Numbered from the stretch's first letter, positions 50,974-59,495 are shown. The stretch: 64,000 nt of DNA from Alistipes sp. Zagget8 (GCA_001941065.1 MSHJ01000018.1:62001-126000); one strand, 5' to 3'. Notes: generated by a model from the sequence alone, not told the origin. Made by a program: numbers and translations.

Positions 50974-51912
50974 TCAGTAATGCTCGAACCCGTGCCAATC
51001 CAGCGGCTCGGGTTTTCCGTTGCGCAGCCACACGAGACCCGGTGCGGCGGTGATGCGGCCCAGCGGATGGAGGGGGCTTCGGAAGCGGGCTTCGAACTCC
51101 GCGGCAAGGCGTTCGGCGGCGTCGGGCGCGGCGGTGAGCAGCAGTTTGTAGTCCTCGCCTGCGCAGGCGGCCGTGCGGACATCGGCCCCCGGGGCGACGG
51201 GGATGCGTTCGACATCCACTTCGGCGCCGACTCCCGAACGGTCGAGGATGTGTCGCAGGTCCGAGGCCAGGCCGTCCGAAAGGTCCATCATGGCGTGCAC
51301 CTCCGGGCGGGTTCCGAACCAGAGGCCCTCGGCGACCTGCGGCTGCGGGTTGCGGTGAATGGCGGCCAGCGGGGTGTCGCAGTGTCCTGCGAGGATGTCC
51401 CGCAAGCCGGCTCCCGAGGCGCCCAGTTCGCCCGCGGCGAAGATCACGTCGCCGGGGTGTGCGTCGCTGCGGCGTTTGAGATGGGCGGAAGGGGCGCGGC
51501 CGATGGCCGTGACGTTGATCGTGATACCCGACTGCGAACGGGTCGTGTCGCCCCCGACGAGGGCTGTGCCGAATGCTTCGGAGAGTTCCCGGTAGCCCTC
51601 CATGAACTCTGCGGCCCATGCGTCGGCGGCATCCGCCGGAAGGGCTATGGAGAGCAGCGTGGCGACGGGGCGGGCGCCCATCGAGGCTACGTCGCTGAGG
51701 TTTACGGCAAGGGATTTGCGCCCCAGCTCCCGGGCCGTGGTGGCGGTGCGCAGGAAATGGACCCCCTCGGTCAGCAGGTCGGCGGTGAAAACCAGCGACT
51801 CGCCGCCGCCGAGCGGCAGTACGGCACAGTCGTCGCCGATGCCTTCGAAACCGTTGTCGGGTAGGGCGGCGAAGCGGGTGCGTATCTGTTCGATAAATCC
51901 GAATTCGGTCAT
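50974..51912 (-). CDS. thiL: Thiamine-monophosphate kinase
   Basis: This encodes 312 residues with the ThiL/PurM-type fold: FEGIGDDCAVLPLGG, VFTADLLTEGVHFLR, KSLAVNLSDVASMGARP, ALVGGDTTRSQSGITINVTAIG and MMDLSDGLASDLRHIL. It phosphorylates thiamine monophosphate to the diphosphate cofactor required by the PFOR encoded at the left edge. Its promoter region diverges from aroQ. No other thiamine genes are in the window. Confidence 0.94.
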   Translation of the reverse strand: MTEFGFIEQIRTRFAALPDNGFEGIGDDCAVLPLGGGESLVFTADLLTEGVHFLRTATTARELGRKSLAVNLSDVASMGARPVATLLSIALPADAADAWAAEFMEGYRELSEAFGTALVGGDTTRSQSGITINVTAIGRAPSAHLKRRSDAHPGDVIFAAGELGASGAGLRDILAGHCDTPLAAIHRNPQPQVAEGLWFGTRPEVHAMMDLSDGLASDLRHILDRSGVGAEVDVERIPVAPGADVRTAACAGEDYKLLLTAAPDAAERLAAEFEARFRSPLHPLGRITAAPGLVWLRNGKPEPLDWHGFEHY

Positions 51913-51934
51913 GTATATTTTGTGTTGCTAAGGA

Positions 51935-51942
51935 CAAAGGTA
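51935..51942 (-). promoter_or_regulatory. Minus-7 element for thiL
   Basis: TACCTTTG on the minus strand, 22 bases before ATG 51912. The TTTG partner is weak. Confidence 0.5.
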
Positions 51943-51963
51943 TCGAATTTTGCCGAAAATAGC

Positions 51964-51971
51964 TATCTTTG
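51964..51971 (+). promoter_or_regulatory. Minus-7 element for aroQ
   Basis: TATCTTTG, 69 bases before the aroQ start, divergent from the thiL element. The TTTG partner is weak. Confidence 0.5.
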
Positions 51972-52040
51972 CGGAGGATTAACCTCCGCTTGGACAGGCG
52001 GCGCCTCGGCAGAGGCTGCGAATAGAAAAACAGCTGATCT

Positions 52041-52469
52041 ATGAAAATATTGATTCTCAACGGCCCGAACCTCAATCTGCAGGGACGGCGCGATACCGGG
52101 GTGTACGGTACGCAGACTTTCGACGTGTATTTCGAAGGGCTGAAGACGCACTATCCGCAGGTGGAGTTCGCCTATTTCCAGTCGAACATCGAAGGCGAGC
52201 TGATCGACGCCGTGCAGCAGGCCGACGGCCGCTACGACGGCGTGGTGCTCAATGCCGGCGGTTACACGCACACTTCCGTCGCCCTGCGCGACGCCGTGTC
52301 GGCGGTGTCGGTGCCGGTGGTCGAGGTGCATATCTCGTCGATCCTCGCCCGCGAGGAGTTTCGCCACACGTCGCTGCTGGCTCCCGTCGCCGTGGGGTCG
52401 ATCATGGGATTCGGCCTGAATTCCTATCGGCTGGGTATAGAGGCATTATTCCTGATTTGCGGAAAATAG
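52041..52469 (+). CDS. aroQ: Type II 3-dehydroquinate dehydratase
   Basis: This encodes 142 residues. KILILNGPNLNLQGRRDTGVYG, the active-site loop around Tyr, VVLNAGGYTHTSVALRDAV, PVVEVHISSILAREEFRH and VGSIMGFGLNSYRLGIEAL are the complete signatures of the dodecameric type II enzyme of the shikimate pathway. It is followed by dispersed repeat E before pyk. Confidence 0.97.
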   Translation: MKILILNGPNLNLQGRRDTGVYGTQTFDVYFEGLKTHYPQVEFAYFQSNIEGELIDAVQQADGRYDGVVLNAGGYTHTSVALRDAVSAVSVPVVEVHISSILAREEFRHTSLLAPVAVGSIMGFGLNSYRLGIEALFLICGK

Positions 52470-52508
52470 CCGGACAATCCGGACGAAATTCCGGTTGACA
52501 ACCCGGTC

Positions 52509-52586
52509 GCGTCGCGACAAGCCCCTCCCGAGGGAGGGGTTTGGGGTGGGGTCAGACTTGTAAACGCGGCGGAACGCCGCGACAAC
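52509..52586 (+). repeat. Two-hairpin G-rich dispersed repeat, copy E (upstream of pyk)
   Basis: CCCCTCCC/GGGAGGGG, linker TTTGGGGTGGGGTCAGACTT, then CGCGGCG/CGCCGCG. It differs from copy F at a single base over 78 bases. It ends 48 bases before pyk, with the same orientation. Confidence 0.9.
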
Positions 52587-52634
52587 AGCGGCCGGAAGCC
52601 ATAAAACGGTATTAAATTAAAAAAGCATTCCTAT

Positions 52635-54110
52635 ATGTATCGCATGAAAAAAACCAAGATCGTCGCTACCATGTCGGATTTTCGCTGCACCGAGGAGTTC
52701 GTAAAGGAACTTTTCGACGCCGGAATGGACGTGATCCGTATCAATTCGGCCCACGTCACCGAGGAGGGCGCCTCGCGTATCGTCGAGATCGTACACCGGG
52801 TCAATCCGGCCATTCCGATCATGATCGACACCAAGGGCCCCGAAATCCGCGTGACGACGATTGCTGATGAATACGGAAACAGCATCAATTTCCGCACGGG
52901 AGACCGCGTGGCGGTGCGGGGCTCGGACGGCTCGGACCTCACCACCCGCAAGGTGGTCTATATGAACGTTCCCTCGATCGTGCGCGACATTCCCGTCGGG
53001 GCGCGGATGCTGATCGCCGACGGCGAGCTGGAAATCCGCGTCGTGGGCAAGTCGGACGAGGAGCTCGACTGCGAGTTCGTCGTGGGCGGCGCCATGCGTT
53101 CGCGCAAGAGCGTCAATGTCCCGGGCGTCTGCATCGACCTGCCGTCGGTCACGGAGAAGGACCGCCGCTTTATCGAATGGGCCGTGAAGAACGACGTCGA
53201 TTTCATCGCCCACTCGTTCGTGCGTTCAGCCCGCGACATCAAGGCCGTGCAGGACATTCTCGACACCCGCGGCAGCAACATCAAGATCATTTCGAAAATC
53301 GAGAACCAGGAGGGACTGGACAATATCGACGAGATCATCGAGGCGTCGTATGGCATCATGGTCGCCCGCGGCGACCTCGGCGTGGAGCTTCCGGCCGAGG
53401 TGATTCCCAACACGCAGCGGCGCATTGTCGAGAAATGTATCTGCGCCAAGCGTCCCGTGATTATCGCCACGCAGATGCTCTATTCGATGGTCAAGTCGCC
53501 GCGCCCGACGCGTGCCGAGGTGAGCGACGTGGCCAGCGCCATCTACGAACGGGTGGACGCCGTGATGCTGAGCGACGAGACCGCCATGGGCGATTTCCCC
53601 GTGGAGTCGGTCGAGACGATGGCCCGCATCGCCCGGGAGATCGAACGCGACGAGACGCATTTCAAACCCATGATCGATATGGACATGGTTTCGGTGAACC
53701 ACGAGATCACGGCGCAGCTGGCCCGTTCGGCCGTGCGTGCCTCCACCAACCTGCCGATCAAATACGTGGTGCTCGACACCAAGACGGGCCGCACGGGCCG
53801 TTATCTGGCGGCGTTCCGGGGCCGCAAGACCGTGATGGCCGTCTGCTACCAGCTCCATGCACAGCGCATTCTGGCTCTGTCGTACGGCGTGGTGCCGATT
53901 CTTCGCAATCAGGAATTCACGGACCGCTACCACTTTCTGGTCGATGCGCTGGAATTTCTCGATCAGTATAAGAAACTGGGCGACGAAGACCTGCTGGCCA
54001 TCGTGGGCGGCAGTTTCGGTCCTGACGGAGGGGCTTCCTACGTCGAGATAGCCAACGTGCACAACATCCGCAAGCGCAACGACGAGATACTCGCCGCGCA
54101 GCGTAAGTAA
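52635..54110 (+). CDS. pyk: Pyruvate kinase
   Basis: This encodes 491 residues. TKIVATMSDF, GMDVIRINSAHV, IMIDTKGPEIR, the catalytic IKIISKIENQEGLDNIDEII with GIMVARGDLGVELP, KRPVIIATQMLYSM and AVMLSDETAMGDFPVES are all present, with the C-terminal regulatory domain following. It makes pyruvate and ATP from phosphoenolpyruvate, feeding PFOR. ATG 52644 (MKKTKIVAT) is an alternative start. The leader is expected to carry repeat E. Confidence 0.96.
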   Translation: MYRMKKTKIVATMSDFRCTEEFVKELFDAGMDVIRINSAHVTEEGASRIVEIVHRVNPAIPIMIDTKGPEIRVTTIADEYGNSINFRTGDRVAVRGSDGSDLTTRKVVYMNVPSIVRDIPVGARMLIADGELEIRVVGKSDEELDCEFVVGGAMRSRKSVNVPGVCIDLPSVTEKDRRFIEWAVKNDVDFIAHSFVRSARDIKAVQDILDTRGSNIKIISKIENQEGLDNIDEIIEASYGIMVARGDLGVELPAEVIPNTQRRIVEKCICAKRPVIIATQMLYSMVKSPRPTRAEVSDVASAIYERVDAVMLSDETAMGDFPVESVETMARIAREIERDETHFKPMIDMDMVSVNHEITAQLARSAVRASTNLPIKYVVLDTKTGRTGRYLAAFRGRKTVMAVCYQLHAQRILALSYGVVPILRNQEFTDRYHFLVDALEFLDQYKKLGDEDLLAIVGGSFGPDGGASYVEIANVHNIRKRNDEILAAQRK

Positions 54111-54121
54111 CCGCCGCAGGT

Positions 54122-55582
54122 TTGGGAGGGCAGCTCAGGGAGAAGGTCGCGCAGGGCGTGGCGTGGAGCATGGCCGAGAAGGTCGGCTCGATGCTGCTGG
54201 CCATGGCCGTGCGGCTGGTCATCCTGCGCCTGCTGACGCCCGACATCCTCGGATTCATCTCCATTCCGTCGGCCGTGGCGACCATTCTGCTGGTCGTCGT
54301 GGACAGCGGTTTCTCGCAGAGCCTGATCCGTCACCGGGACCCTTCGCAGAGCGACTACAAATCGGTCTTCCTCTTCAACATTGCCGTGTCGCTGTTGCTC
54401 TACGGCGTGCTGATGGCGCTGACGCCCTTTGCGGCGCGTTGGTACGATATGCCCCAGATTGCACGGATTGCTCCGGTGTTCTTCCTGCTGCTGCCGTTGA
54501 ATGCTCTGTGCGCCGTGCAGAATACGATTTTCATCCGCCAGTTCCGTTTCGCGCTTTTATCGAAGGTGACCTTCGCATCGTCGCTCGTGGGCGGGTTTGC
54601 AGCCATCGGCTGTGCGCTGGCCGGGTGGGGCATCTGGAGTCTCGTGGCCGAGCGGGTAATCTCCGTCGGTGCGAGAACCGCGATTCTGTGGTGGCTGAGC
54701 GACTGGAGGCCCTGCGGCAAATGCAGCGTGAAACCCCTGCGGGAGATGGCCCCTTTCGGGTGCAGCCTGATGGTGACGGACCTGATTTCGAATTTCTACA
54801 ACAAAATACCTCAGTTTTTCCTTGGGAAGCTCTATCCTGCCGCGACGCTCGGATCGTATGACCAGGCGGTCAAACTGAAGGACATGCCTGCGACGACCGG
54901 GATGCAGGCGGTGCAGAACGTCACTTTTCCGGCCTTTTCGAAAATCCGGGACGACGCTCCGAAGCTGGCCGAAAGCTACCGGCAGGTGGTGATGATCGTG
55001 GCCTACGTGATGTTCCCGATCATGCTGGGGATGTCGGCCGTGGCGCACGATATGTTCGCCGTGCTGCTGGGTGAGGAGTGGATGCTCACGGTGCCTTATT
55101 TCGAGGCGGTATGTCTGGCGGGACTGTTTTCGCCGATTGCGGTGATTGCTTACAACATCCTGAAAGTGAGGTGTTCGGGGCCGCTGATCGTGCGTCTCGA
55201 GGTGGTGAAGAAGGTCCTGATGACGGCGATTTTCGCCGTGACCATTCCTCACAGCGTGATGGCCGTGGTGTGGGGGCTGGTGGCCATCGCCTTCTGCGAA
55301 ATGACCGTCAATTTCATCGCCACGACCCGTTTCACATCGCTCTCGTGTGCACGGTTCCTCCGCACGCTGTTGCCCCCGGCGGCGTTGTCCGCGGCGATGT
55401 ACGCCGTCGTGCGGCTCACGGCGGCGGCGATTCCCGGCAACGACCTGCTGAGGCTGGTCGCCGAGGTGGCTGCGGGCGCTGCCTGCTACCTGCTGCTCTC
55501 GGCGCTGTTCCGGCTGGAGGCCTTCCGCGAGCTGGTCGCCATCGTGCGCCGGCAGCTGAAAAAAACGGACCGCCCTGTCTAA
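54122..55582 (+). CDS. Polysaccharide-transport (Wzx/WzxC-type) flippase
   Basis: This encodes 486 residues with about 12-14 membrane helices. KVAQGVAWSMAEKVGSMLLAMAVRLVILRLLTPDILGFISI, SLIRHRDPSQSDYKSVFLFNIAVS and YDQAVKLKDMPATTGMQAVQNVTFPAFSKIRDD match the polysaccharide_synt/MOP exporter family (WzxC-like) that flips lipid-linked sugars. No ATG precedes the family N-terminus; TTG 54122 is the best start. No other glycan genes are adjacent, so its substrate is unknown. Its stop lies inside the downstream terminator. Confidence 0.87.
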   Translation: MGGQLREKVAQGVAWSMAEKVGSMLLAMAVRLVILRLLTPDILGFISIPSAVATILLVVVDSGFSQSLIRHRDPSQSDYKSVFLFNIAVSLLLYGVLMALTPFAARWYDMPQIARIAPVFFLLLPLNALCAVQNTIFIRQFRFALLSKVTFASSLVGGFAAIGCALAGWGIWSLVAERVISVGARTAILWWLSDWRPCGKCSVKPLREMAPFGCSLMVTDLISNFYNKIPQFFLGKLYPAATLGSYDQAVKLKDMPATTGMQAVQNVTFPAFSKIRDDAPKLAESYRQVVMIVAYVMFPIMLGMSAVAHDMFAVLLGEEWMLTVPYFEAVCLAGLFSPIAVIAYNILKVRCSGPLIVRLEVVKKVLMTAIFAVTIPHSVMAVVWGLVAIAFCEMTVNFIATTRFTSLSCARFLRTLLPPAALSAAMYAVVRLTAAAIPGNDLLRLVAEVAAGAACYLLLSALFRLEAFRELVAIVRRQLKKTDRPV

Positions 55583-55602
55583 AGGCGGTCCGTTCGTTTT
55601 TC
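55561..55602. terminator. Bidirectional terminator between the flippase and buk
   Basis: AACGGACCGCC (55564-55574) pairs with GGCGGTCCGTT (55584-55594); T-runs lie on both sides (TTTTT at the right, AAAAA at the left for the minus strand). It covers the flippase stop codon. Confidence 0.85.
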
Positions 55603-55616
55603 CGGATGGATAGGGG

Positions 55617-56684
55617 CTATTTGTAGACCTTCGGGGTGATGGTGCCCCGCAGTACGACCAGCGCGTTCATGACCAGCGCTTCGAGCTCGTTCTCGCCGGG
55701 GTAGACCTCGACGGGCGCGATGAAGCCGCAGTGTTCGCGGATGTACTCCACGATGGGTTCGTTGTAGGCGATGCCGCCCGTGAGCAGGATTGCCTGGACC
55801 TTGCCCGAGAGCGCTCCGGCCATGGCGCCGATCTGTTTCGAGACGTTGTAGCACATGGATTCCAGCACCTTTTTGGCCCGCTGGTCGCCCTCCCGGATGC
55901 GCTCCATGACCTGAATCACGGAGTTCGTGCCCAGGTAAGCCACCAGGCCGCCCTTGCTCGAAATGAATTTCAGCAACTCCTCCTTCGTATATTGTCCCGA
56001 GAAGCAGACTTTGATGAGCTCGCTCGACGGAATGCTGCCGGCACGGTCCGGGGCGAAGGGCCCGTCGCCGTCCAGCGCGTTGTTCACATCGACGATGCGG
56101 CCCTGCTTGTGCGCCGCGACCGAAATGCCGCCGCCCATGTGGGCCACGATCAGGTTCGACTCCTCGTAGGTCCAGCCCACGCGGTCGCAGTGCAGGCGTG
56201 CGATGGCCTTCTGGTTCAGGGCATGGAAGATCGCCTTGCGCGGGCACATCGGCATCCCCGTGATGCGGGCCGCGTCGTCCATCTCGTCGACCACCGGCGG
56301 GTCGGCGATGTAGGCCTTCACGCCCGCCATGTGGGCGATCTGCGCCGCGAGCACTCCCCCGAGATTGCAGGCGTGTTTCATCTGCGCGTTGCGCAGGTCG
56401 TAGCGCATCCGCGAGTTGACCTCGTAGACGCCTGCCGGAATGGGCCGGATCAGGCCCCCGCGGCCGATCACGGCCGACAGCTCCTTCAGGTTGAACGACT
56501 GTTCGCGCAGGGCCGAGAGAATCAGTCCCCGGCGCCAGTCGAGCTGGTCGATGACGTCGGCAAAGCGGGAAATCTCTTCGGTCGAGTGGCGCAGGGTCAA
56601 ATCCAACAAAGGCCGCTCCTCGTCGTAGAGGGCGACCTTTGTGGATGTTGAGCCGGGATTTATCGCTAAAACTTTGTAGCCCAT
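55617..56684 (-). CDS. buk: Butyrate kinase
   Basis: This encodes 355 residues of the ASKHA fold: VLAINPGSTSTKVALYDEE, AVIGRGGLIRPIPAG, IVAHMGGGISVAAHKQGRIVDVNNALDGDGPFAPDRAGSIP and ILLTGGIAYNEPIVEYI. The NALDGDGPFAPDRAGSIP form is characteristic of butyrate (and branched-chain acyl) kinases rather than acetate kinase. It converts acyl phosphate and ADP to the acid and ATP. It is the last gene of ackA-ptb-buk, transcribed on the minus strand. Confidence 0.95.
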   Translation of the reverse strand: MGYKVLAINPGSTSTKVALYDEERPLLDLTLRHSTEEISRFADVIDQLDWRRGLILSALREQSFNLKELSAVIGRGGLIRPIPAGVYEVNSRMRYDLRNAQMKHACNLGGVLAAQIAHMAGVKAYIADPPVVDEMDDAARITGMPMCPRKAIFHALNQKAIARLHCDRVGWTYEESNLIVAHMGGGISVAAHKQGRIVDVNNALDGDGPFAPDRAGSIPSSELIKVCFSGQYTKEELLKFISSKGGLVAYLGTNSVIQVMERIREGDQRAKKVLESMCYNVSKQIGAMAGALSGKVQAILLTGGIAYNEPIVEYIREHCGFIAPVEVYPGENELEALVMNALVVLRGTITPKVYK

Positions 56685-56730
56685 AAGTTCTCGGTTCGTT
56701 TGTGTTTGGGTTAGTCCCGTATCCGGGTTT

Positions 56731-57639
56731 TTATTTTTTTACGGCCAGGCATGCCAGGGCGATCGAGTAGAGCTTGGTCTTGCTCGTGTCGCCGCGCGAG
56801 GTCAGCACGCAGGGAACCTTCGTGCCCATGACCATCGCCGCCAGTTCGCCGCCGCAAAGGTGGGTCACCGACTTGAAGAAGACGTTCGCCGACTCGAGGT
56901 TGGGGAACAGCAGGCAGTCCGGGTCGCCGGCCACCGACGAGCCCTTGACCTTCTTGTGCTCGGCAACGTCCTTGTAGAGCGCCACGTCGAGCGACAGCGG
57001 GCCGTCGACAACGACTTTGCCCAGCTGGCCGCGGTCGGCCATCTTGGCCAGCAATGCGCCTTCGGTCGAGGAGATCACGTTCGGCAGCAGCTGCTCCGAG
57101 GGGGCGATGCAGGCGATCTTCGGGGTCTCGATGCCCAGCAGGTTCGCCGTGCGGGCCAGATAGCCGATCTGCACCATCTTCTGCTTGAAATCCGGAAGCG
57201 GAATCACCGCCACGTCGGAAATGATGAGCAGTTTGTGGTAGCAGGGCATCTCGACGATCGAGACGTGGCTCAGGACGCCCTTCGGGGGGAACAGCCCGGC
57301 CTCCTTGTTCAGAATGCCGCGCATGTATTTGTCGGTCGAGACCAGGCCTTTCATCAGCACGTCGGCATTGCCCGAAACGACCGATGCGACGGCCTGCTGG
57401 ACGCATTTCACGTCGTTGGCCTCGTCGACGATGTTGAAGGCCTTGACGTCGATGTCGTTCTCCTCGCAGACCTGTTTGATAACCTCCTTGTCGCCGAAGA
57501 GCGTGGGCTCCACGAGTCCCTCCTTGTAAGCCTCGTAAACGGCTTCCAGTGTATGTGAATCCTGTCCGTAGGCAACGACAAGACGTTTTTTACCCCGTTT
57601 TCTCGCCTCCTCGACGATTTCGGTAAGATGCTGAATCAT
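56731..57639 (-). CDS. ptb: Phosphate butyryltransferase (phosphotransacylase)
   Basis: This encodes 302 residues of the Ptb/Pta_PTB family: ADVLMKGLVSTDKYMRGILNKEAGL, VSIVEMPCYHKLLIISDVAV, AEHKKVKGSSVAGDPDCLLFPNLESANVFFKSVTHLCGGELAAMVMGTKVPCVLTSRGDTSKTK. The short one-domain length fits phosphate butyryltransferase. It makes acyl phosphate from acyl-CoA, the substrate of buk and possibly of ackA. The true acyl preference (butyryl, isobutyryl, isovaleryl or acetyl) is not decided by sequence. Confidence 0.93.
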   Translation of the reverse strand: MIQHLTEIVEEARKRGKKRLVVAYGQDSHTLEAVYEAYKEGLVEPTLFGDKEVIKQVCEENDIDVKAFNIVDEANDVKCVQQAVASVVSGNADVLMKGLVSTDKYMRGILNKEAGLFPPKGVLSHVSIVEMPCYHKLLIISDVAVIPLPDFKQKMVQIGYLARTANLLGIETPKIACIAPSEQLLPNVISSTEGALLAKMADRGQLGKVVVDGPLSLDVALYKDVAEHKKVKGSSVAGDPDCLLFPNLESANVFFKSVTHLCGGELAAMVMGTKVPCVLTSRGDTSKTKLYSIALACLAVKK

Positions 57640-57674
57640 GGTGTTGACGGTATTAATGTGTTAAAGTTGAATGT

Positions 57675-58877
57675 TTATTTTACCAGGTTGTAGGTGTCCG
57701 CGGCGATTACCAGTTCCTCGTTGGTGGCGATGGTGGCGACCTTGACCTTCGAATCGGCGGCCGAGAGAATCTTGTTCACACCCCGGGCGCCCTTGTTGGC
57801 GGCGGGATCGAATTTGACGCCCATGAACTCCAGTCCTTCGCAGACCGACTCGCGCATCTCGCACGAATTCTCGCCCACGCCGCCCGTGAAGATAATCATA
57901 TCCACGCCGCCCATTTCGGCTGCGTATTCGCCGATGAACTTCTTGATGCGTCCGTAGTACATGTCACGCGCCAGAATCGCGCGAGGATTGCCTTCGTCGT
58001 AGGCCCGGTCGATGTCGCGCATGTCGCTCGAAATGTCCGTGAGGCCCTGAACGCCCGATTTCTTGTTCATCATGTCGTTGAGCTGGGCGTAGGTCATGCC
58101 CTCCTTTTCACCGATGAACGTGATGGCGCTGGCATCCACCTGGCCGCAGCGCGTACCCATCACCAGACCGTCCAGCGGCGAGAAGCCCATCGACGTGTCG
58201 AACGACTTGCCGTCGAGGATGGCCGTCACCGAACCGCCGTTGCCAATGTGGCAGGTGATGATTTTCGAGTGGTGGAAATCCAGTCCCGCGAGTTCGGCGC
58301 CCACCTTGGCCACGTATTTGTGGCTGGTGCCGTGGAAGCCGTATTTGCGCACGCGGTATTTTTCATAATAGGCGTGGGGCAGGGCGTACATGTAGTTCAC
58401 CGCCGGAATCGACTGGTGGAACGAGGTGTCGAAAACCGTCACCTGCTTCACGCCCGGCAGCACCTTCTCGATCGAGAGCACGCCCTCGAGGTTGGCGGGG
58501 TTGTGCAGCGGGGCTATCTCGAACAGCGAGCGGATTTTCTCCTTCGTGTCCTCGGTGACGATGCAGCTTTCGGGGAAGAACTCGCCGCCGTGGGCCACCC
58601 GGTGACCGACGGCCTTCACCTCGTCGAGCGACGCGATCACGCCGTGCGCGGGGTCCGTCAGGGCGTCGAGCACGAGTTTGATGCCCGTCGTGTGGTCGGG
58701 GATCGGCTGGTGCAGTTCGAAAGTCTCCTTGCCTACGGGTTTATGGGTCAGATCGCCCTCCGGGAGGCCGATACGTTCTACAATGCCTTTTGCGAGCAGC
58801 CTGCTCGACGACGGCTCCATGTCGATCACCTGATACTTGATCGACGACGAACCGCAGTTTAATACCAGAATTACCAT
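57675..58877 (-). CDS. ackA: Acetate kinase
   Basis: This encodes 400 residues: ILVLNCGSSSIKYQVID, AVGHRVAHGGEFF, VTVFDTSFHQSIP, ITCHIGNGGSVTAILDGKSFDTSMGFSPLDGLVMGTRCGQVDASAI and IIFTGGVGENSCEMRE are diagnostic. It makes ATP from acetyl phosphate. It leads ackA-ptb-buk (gaps of 35 and 46 bases), with repeat F 53 bases upstream. No separate pta lies here, so Ptb may supply both kinases. Confidence 0.97.
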   Translation of the reverse strand: MVILVLNCGSSSIKYQVIDMEPSSSRLLAKGIVERIGLPEGDLTHKPVGKETFELHQPIPDHTTGIKLVLDALTDPAHGVIASLDEVKAVGHRVAHGGEFFPESCIVTEDTKEKIRSLFEIAPLHNPANLEGVLSIEKVLPGVKQVTVFDTSFHQSIPAVNYMYALPHAYYEKYRVRKYGFHGTSHKYVAKVGAELAGLDFHHSKIITCHIGNGGSVTAILDGKSFDTSMGFSPLDGLVMGTRCGQVDASAITFIGEKEGMTYAQLNDMMNKKSGVQGLTDISSDMRDIDRAYDEGNPRAILARDMYYGRIKKFIGEYAAEMGGVDMIIFTGGVGENSCEMRESVCEGLEFMGVKFDPAANKGARGVNKILSAADSKVKVATIATNEELVIAADTYNLVK

Positions 58878-58930
58878 AAGTGCTATTATAAGTTATGTGT
58901 TTTTTTATCAATTCCTTGCTTTCGACCGGT

Positions 58931-59008
58931 GTTGTCGCGGCGTCCCGCCGCGTTTACAAGTCTGACCCCACCCCAAACCCCTCCCTCGGGAGGGGCTTGT
59001 CGCGACGC
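58931..59008 (-). repeat. Two-hairpin G-rich dispersed repeat, copy F (upstream of ackA)
   Basis: Read on the minus strand it repeats copy E with one mismatch over 78 bases. It ends 53 bases before the ackA start, with the same orientation. Confidence 0.9.
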
Positions 59009-59091
59009 AACCGGGATTTCGACCGGGTTGTCAGCCGGAATTACAGCCGGTCTGCGGGCGGATATGTCTCAAAACTTTCAATTTATCCCAT

Positions 59092-59463
59092 TTAACTCTT
59101 CACCTGTGCTCCGATCCATATGCCCAGCGCTGCGAAAACGATGCAGGTCCCGACGCTCAGCGTAATGTAAGCCGCTGCGGGACCGTAATCCCCGGCACGC
59201 AGCAGCCGCACGGCATCGGCCGAAAAGGTCGAAAAAGTGGTGAAGCCGCCGCAGAATCCTACGATAAGCAACCATCCTGCCGTAGCCGAAGAAATCGCTT
59301 CCAGCAGAATCCCGATCAGCAGCGATCCGGCAGCGTTGACAGCGAACGTCCCGGTGGGAAATCCCAGCATCGTATGCCCTGCCAACAGCCATGCCGAGAG
59401 TATATAGCGGACGACACTGCCGGCGGCGCCTCCGAGGCCCACGGCTAAAAGTTCACGAATCAT
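59092..59463 (-). CDS. crcB: Fluoride ion transporter CrcB/Fluc
   Basis: This encodes 123 residues with four membrane helices. LGGAAGSVVRYILS, FPTGTFAVNAAGSLLIGILLE and GFCGGFTTFSTFSADAVRLL are the CrcB hallmarks (the Asn and Phe box of the fluoride channel and the Na+-binding Gly stretch). It exports fluoride as a dimer. No fluoride-riboswitch sequence was recognised upstream; a TAAATTTG minus-7 element is there instead. Confidence 0.96.
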   Translation of the reverse strand: MIRELLAVGLGGAAGSVVRYILSAWLLAGHTMLGFPTGTFAVNAAGSLLIGILLEAISSATAGWLLIVGFCGGFTTFSTFSADAVRLLRAGDYGPAAAYITLSVGTCIVFAALGIWIGAQVKS

Positions 59464-59495
59464 AAGTTAAATATAGGCATTATTCTACGGATGTG

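Noticed and set aside
8063..59008. The dispersed two-hairpin elements as CRISPR repeats
   Set aside because: Copies are single, kilobases apart, on both strands and lack spacers; no cas genes are present.
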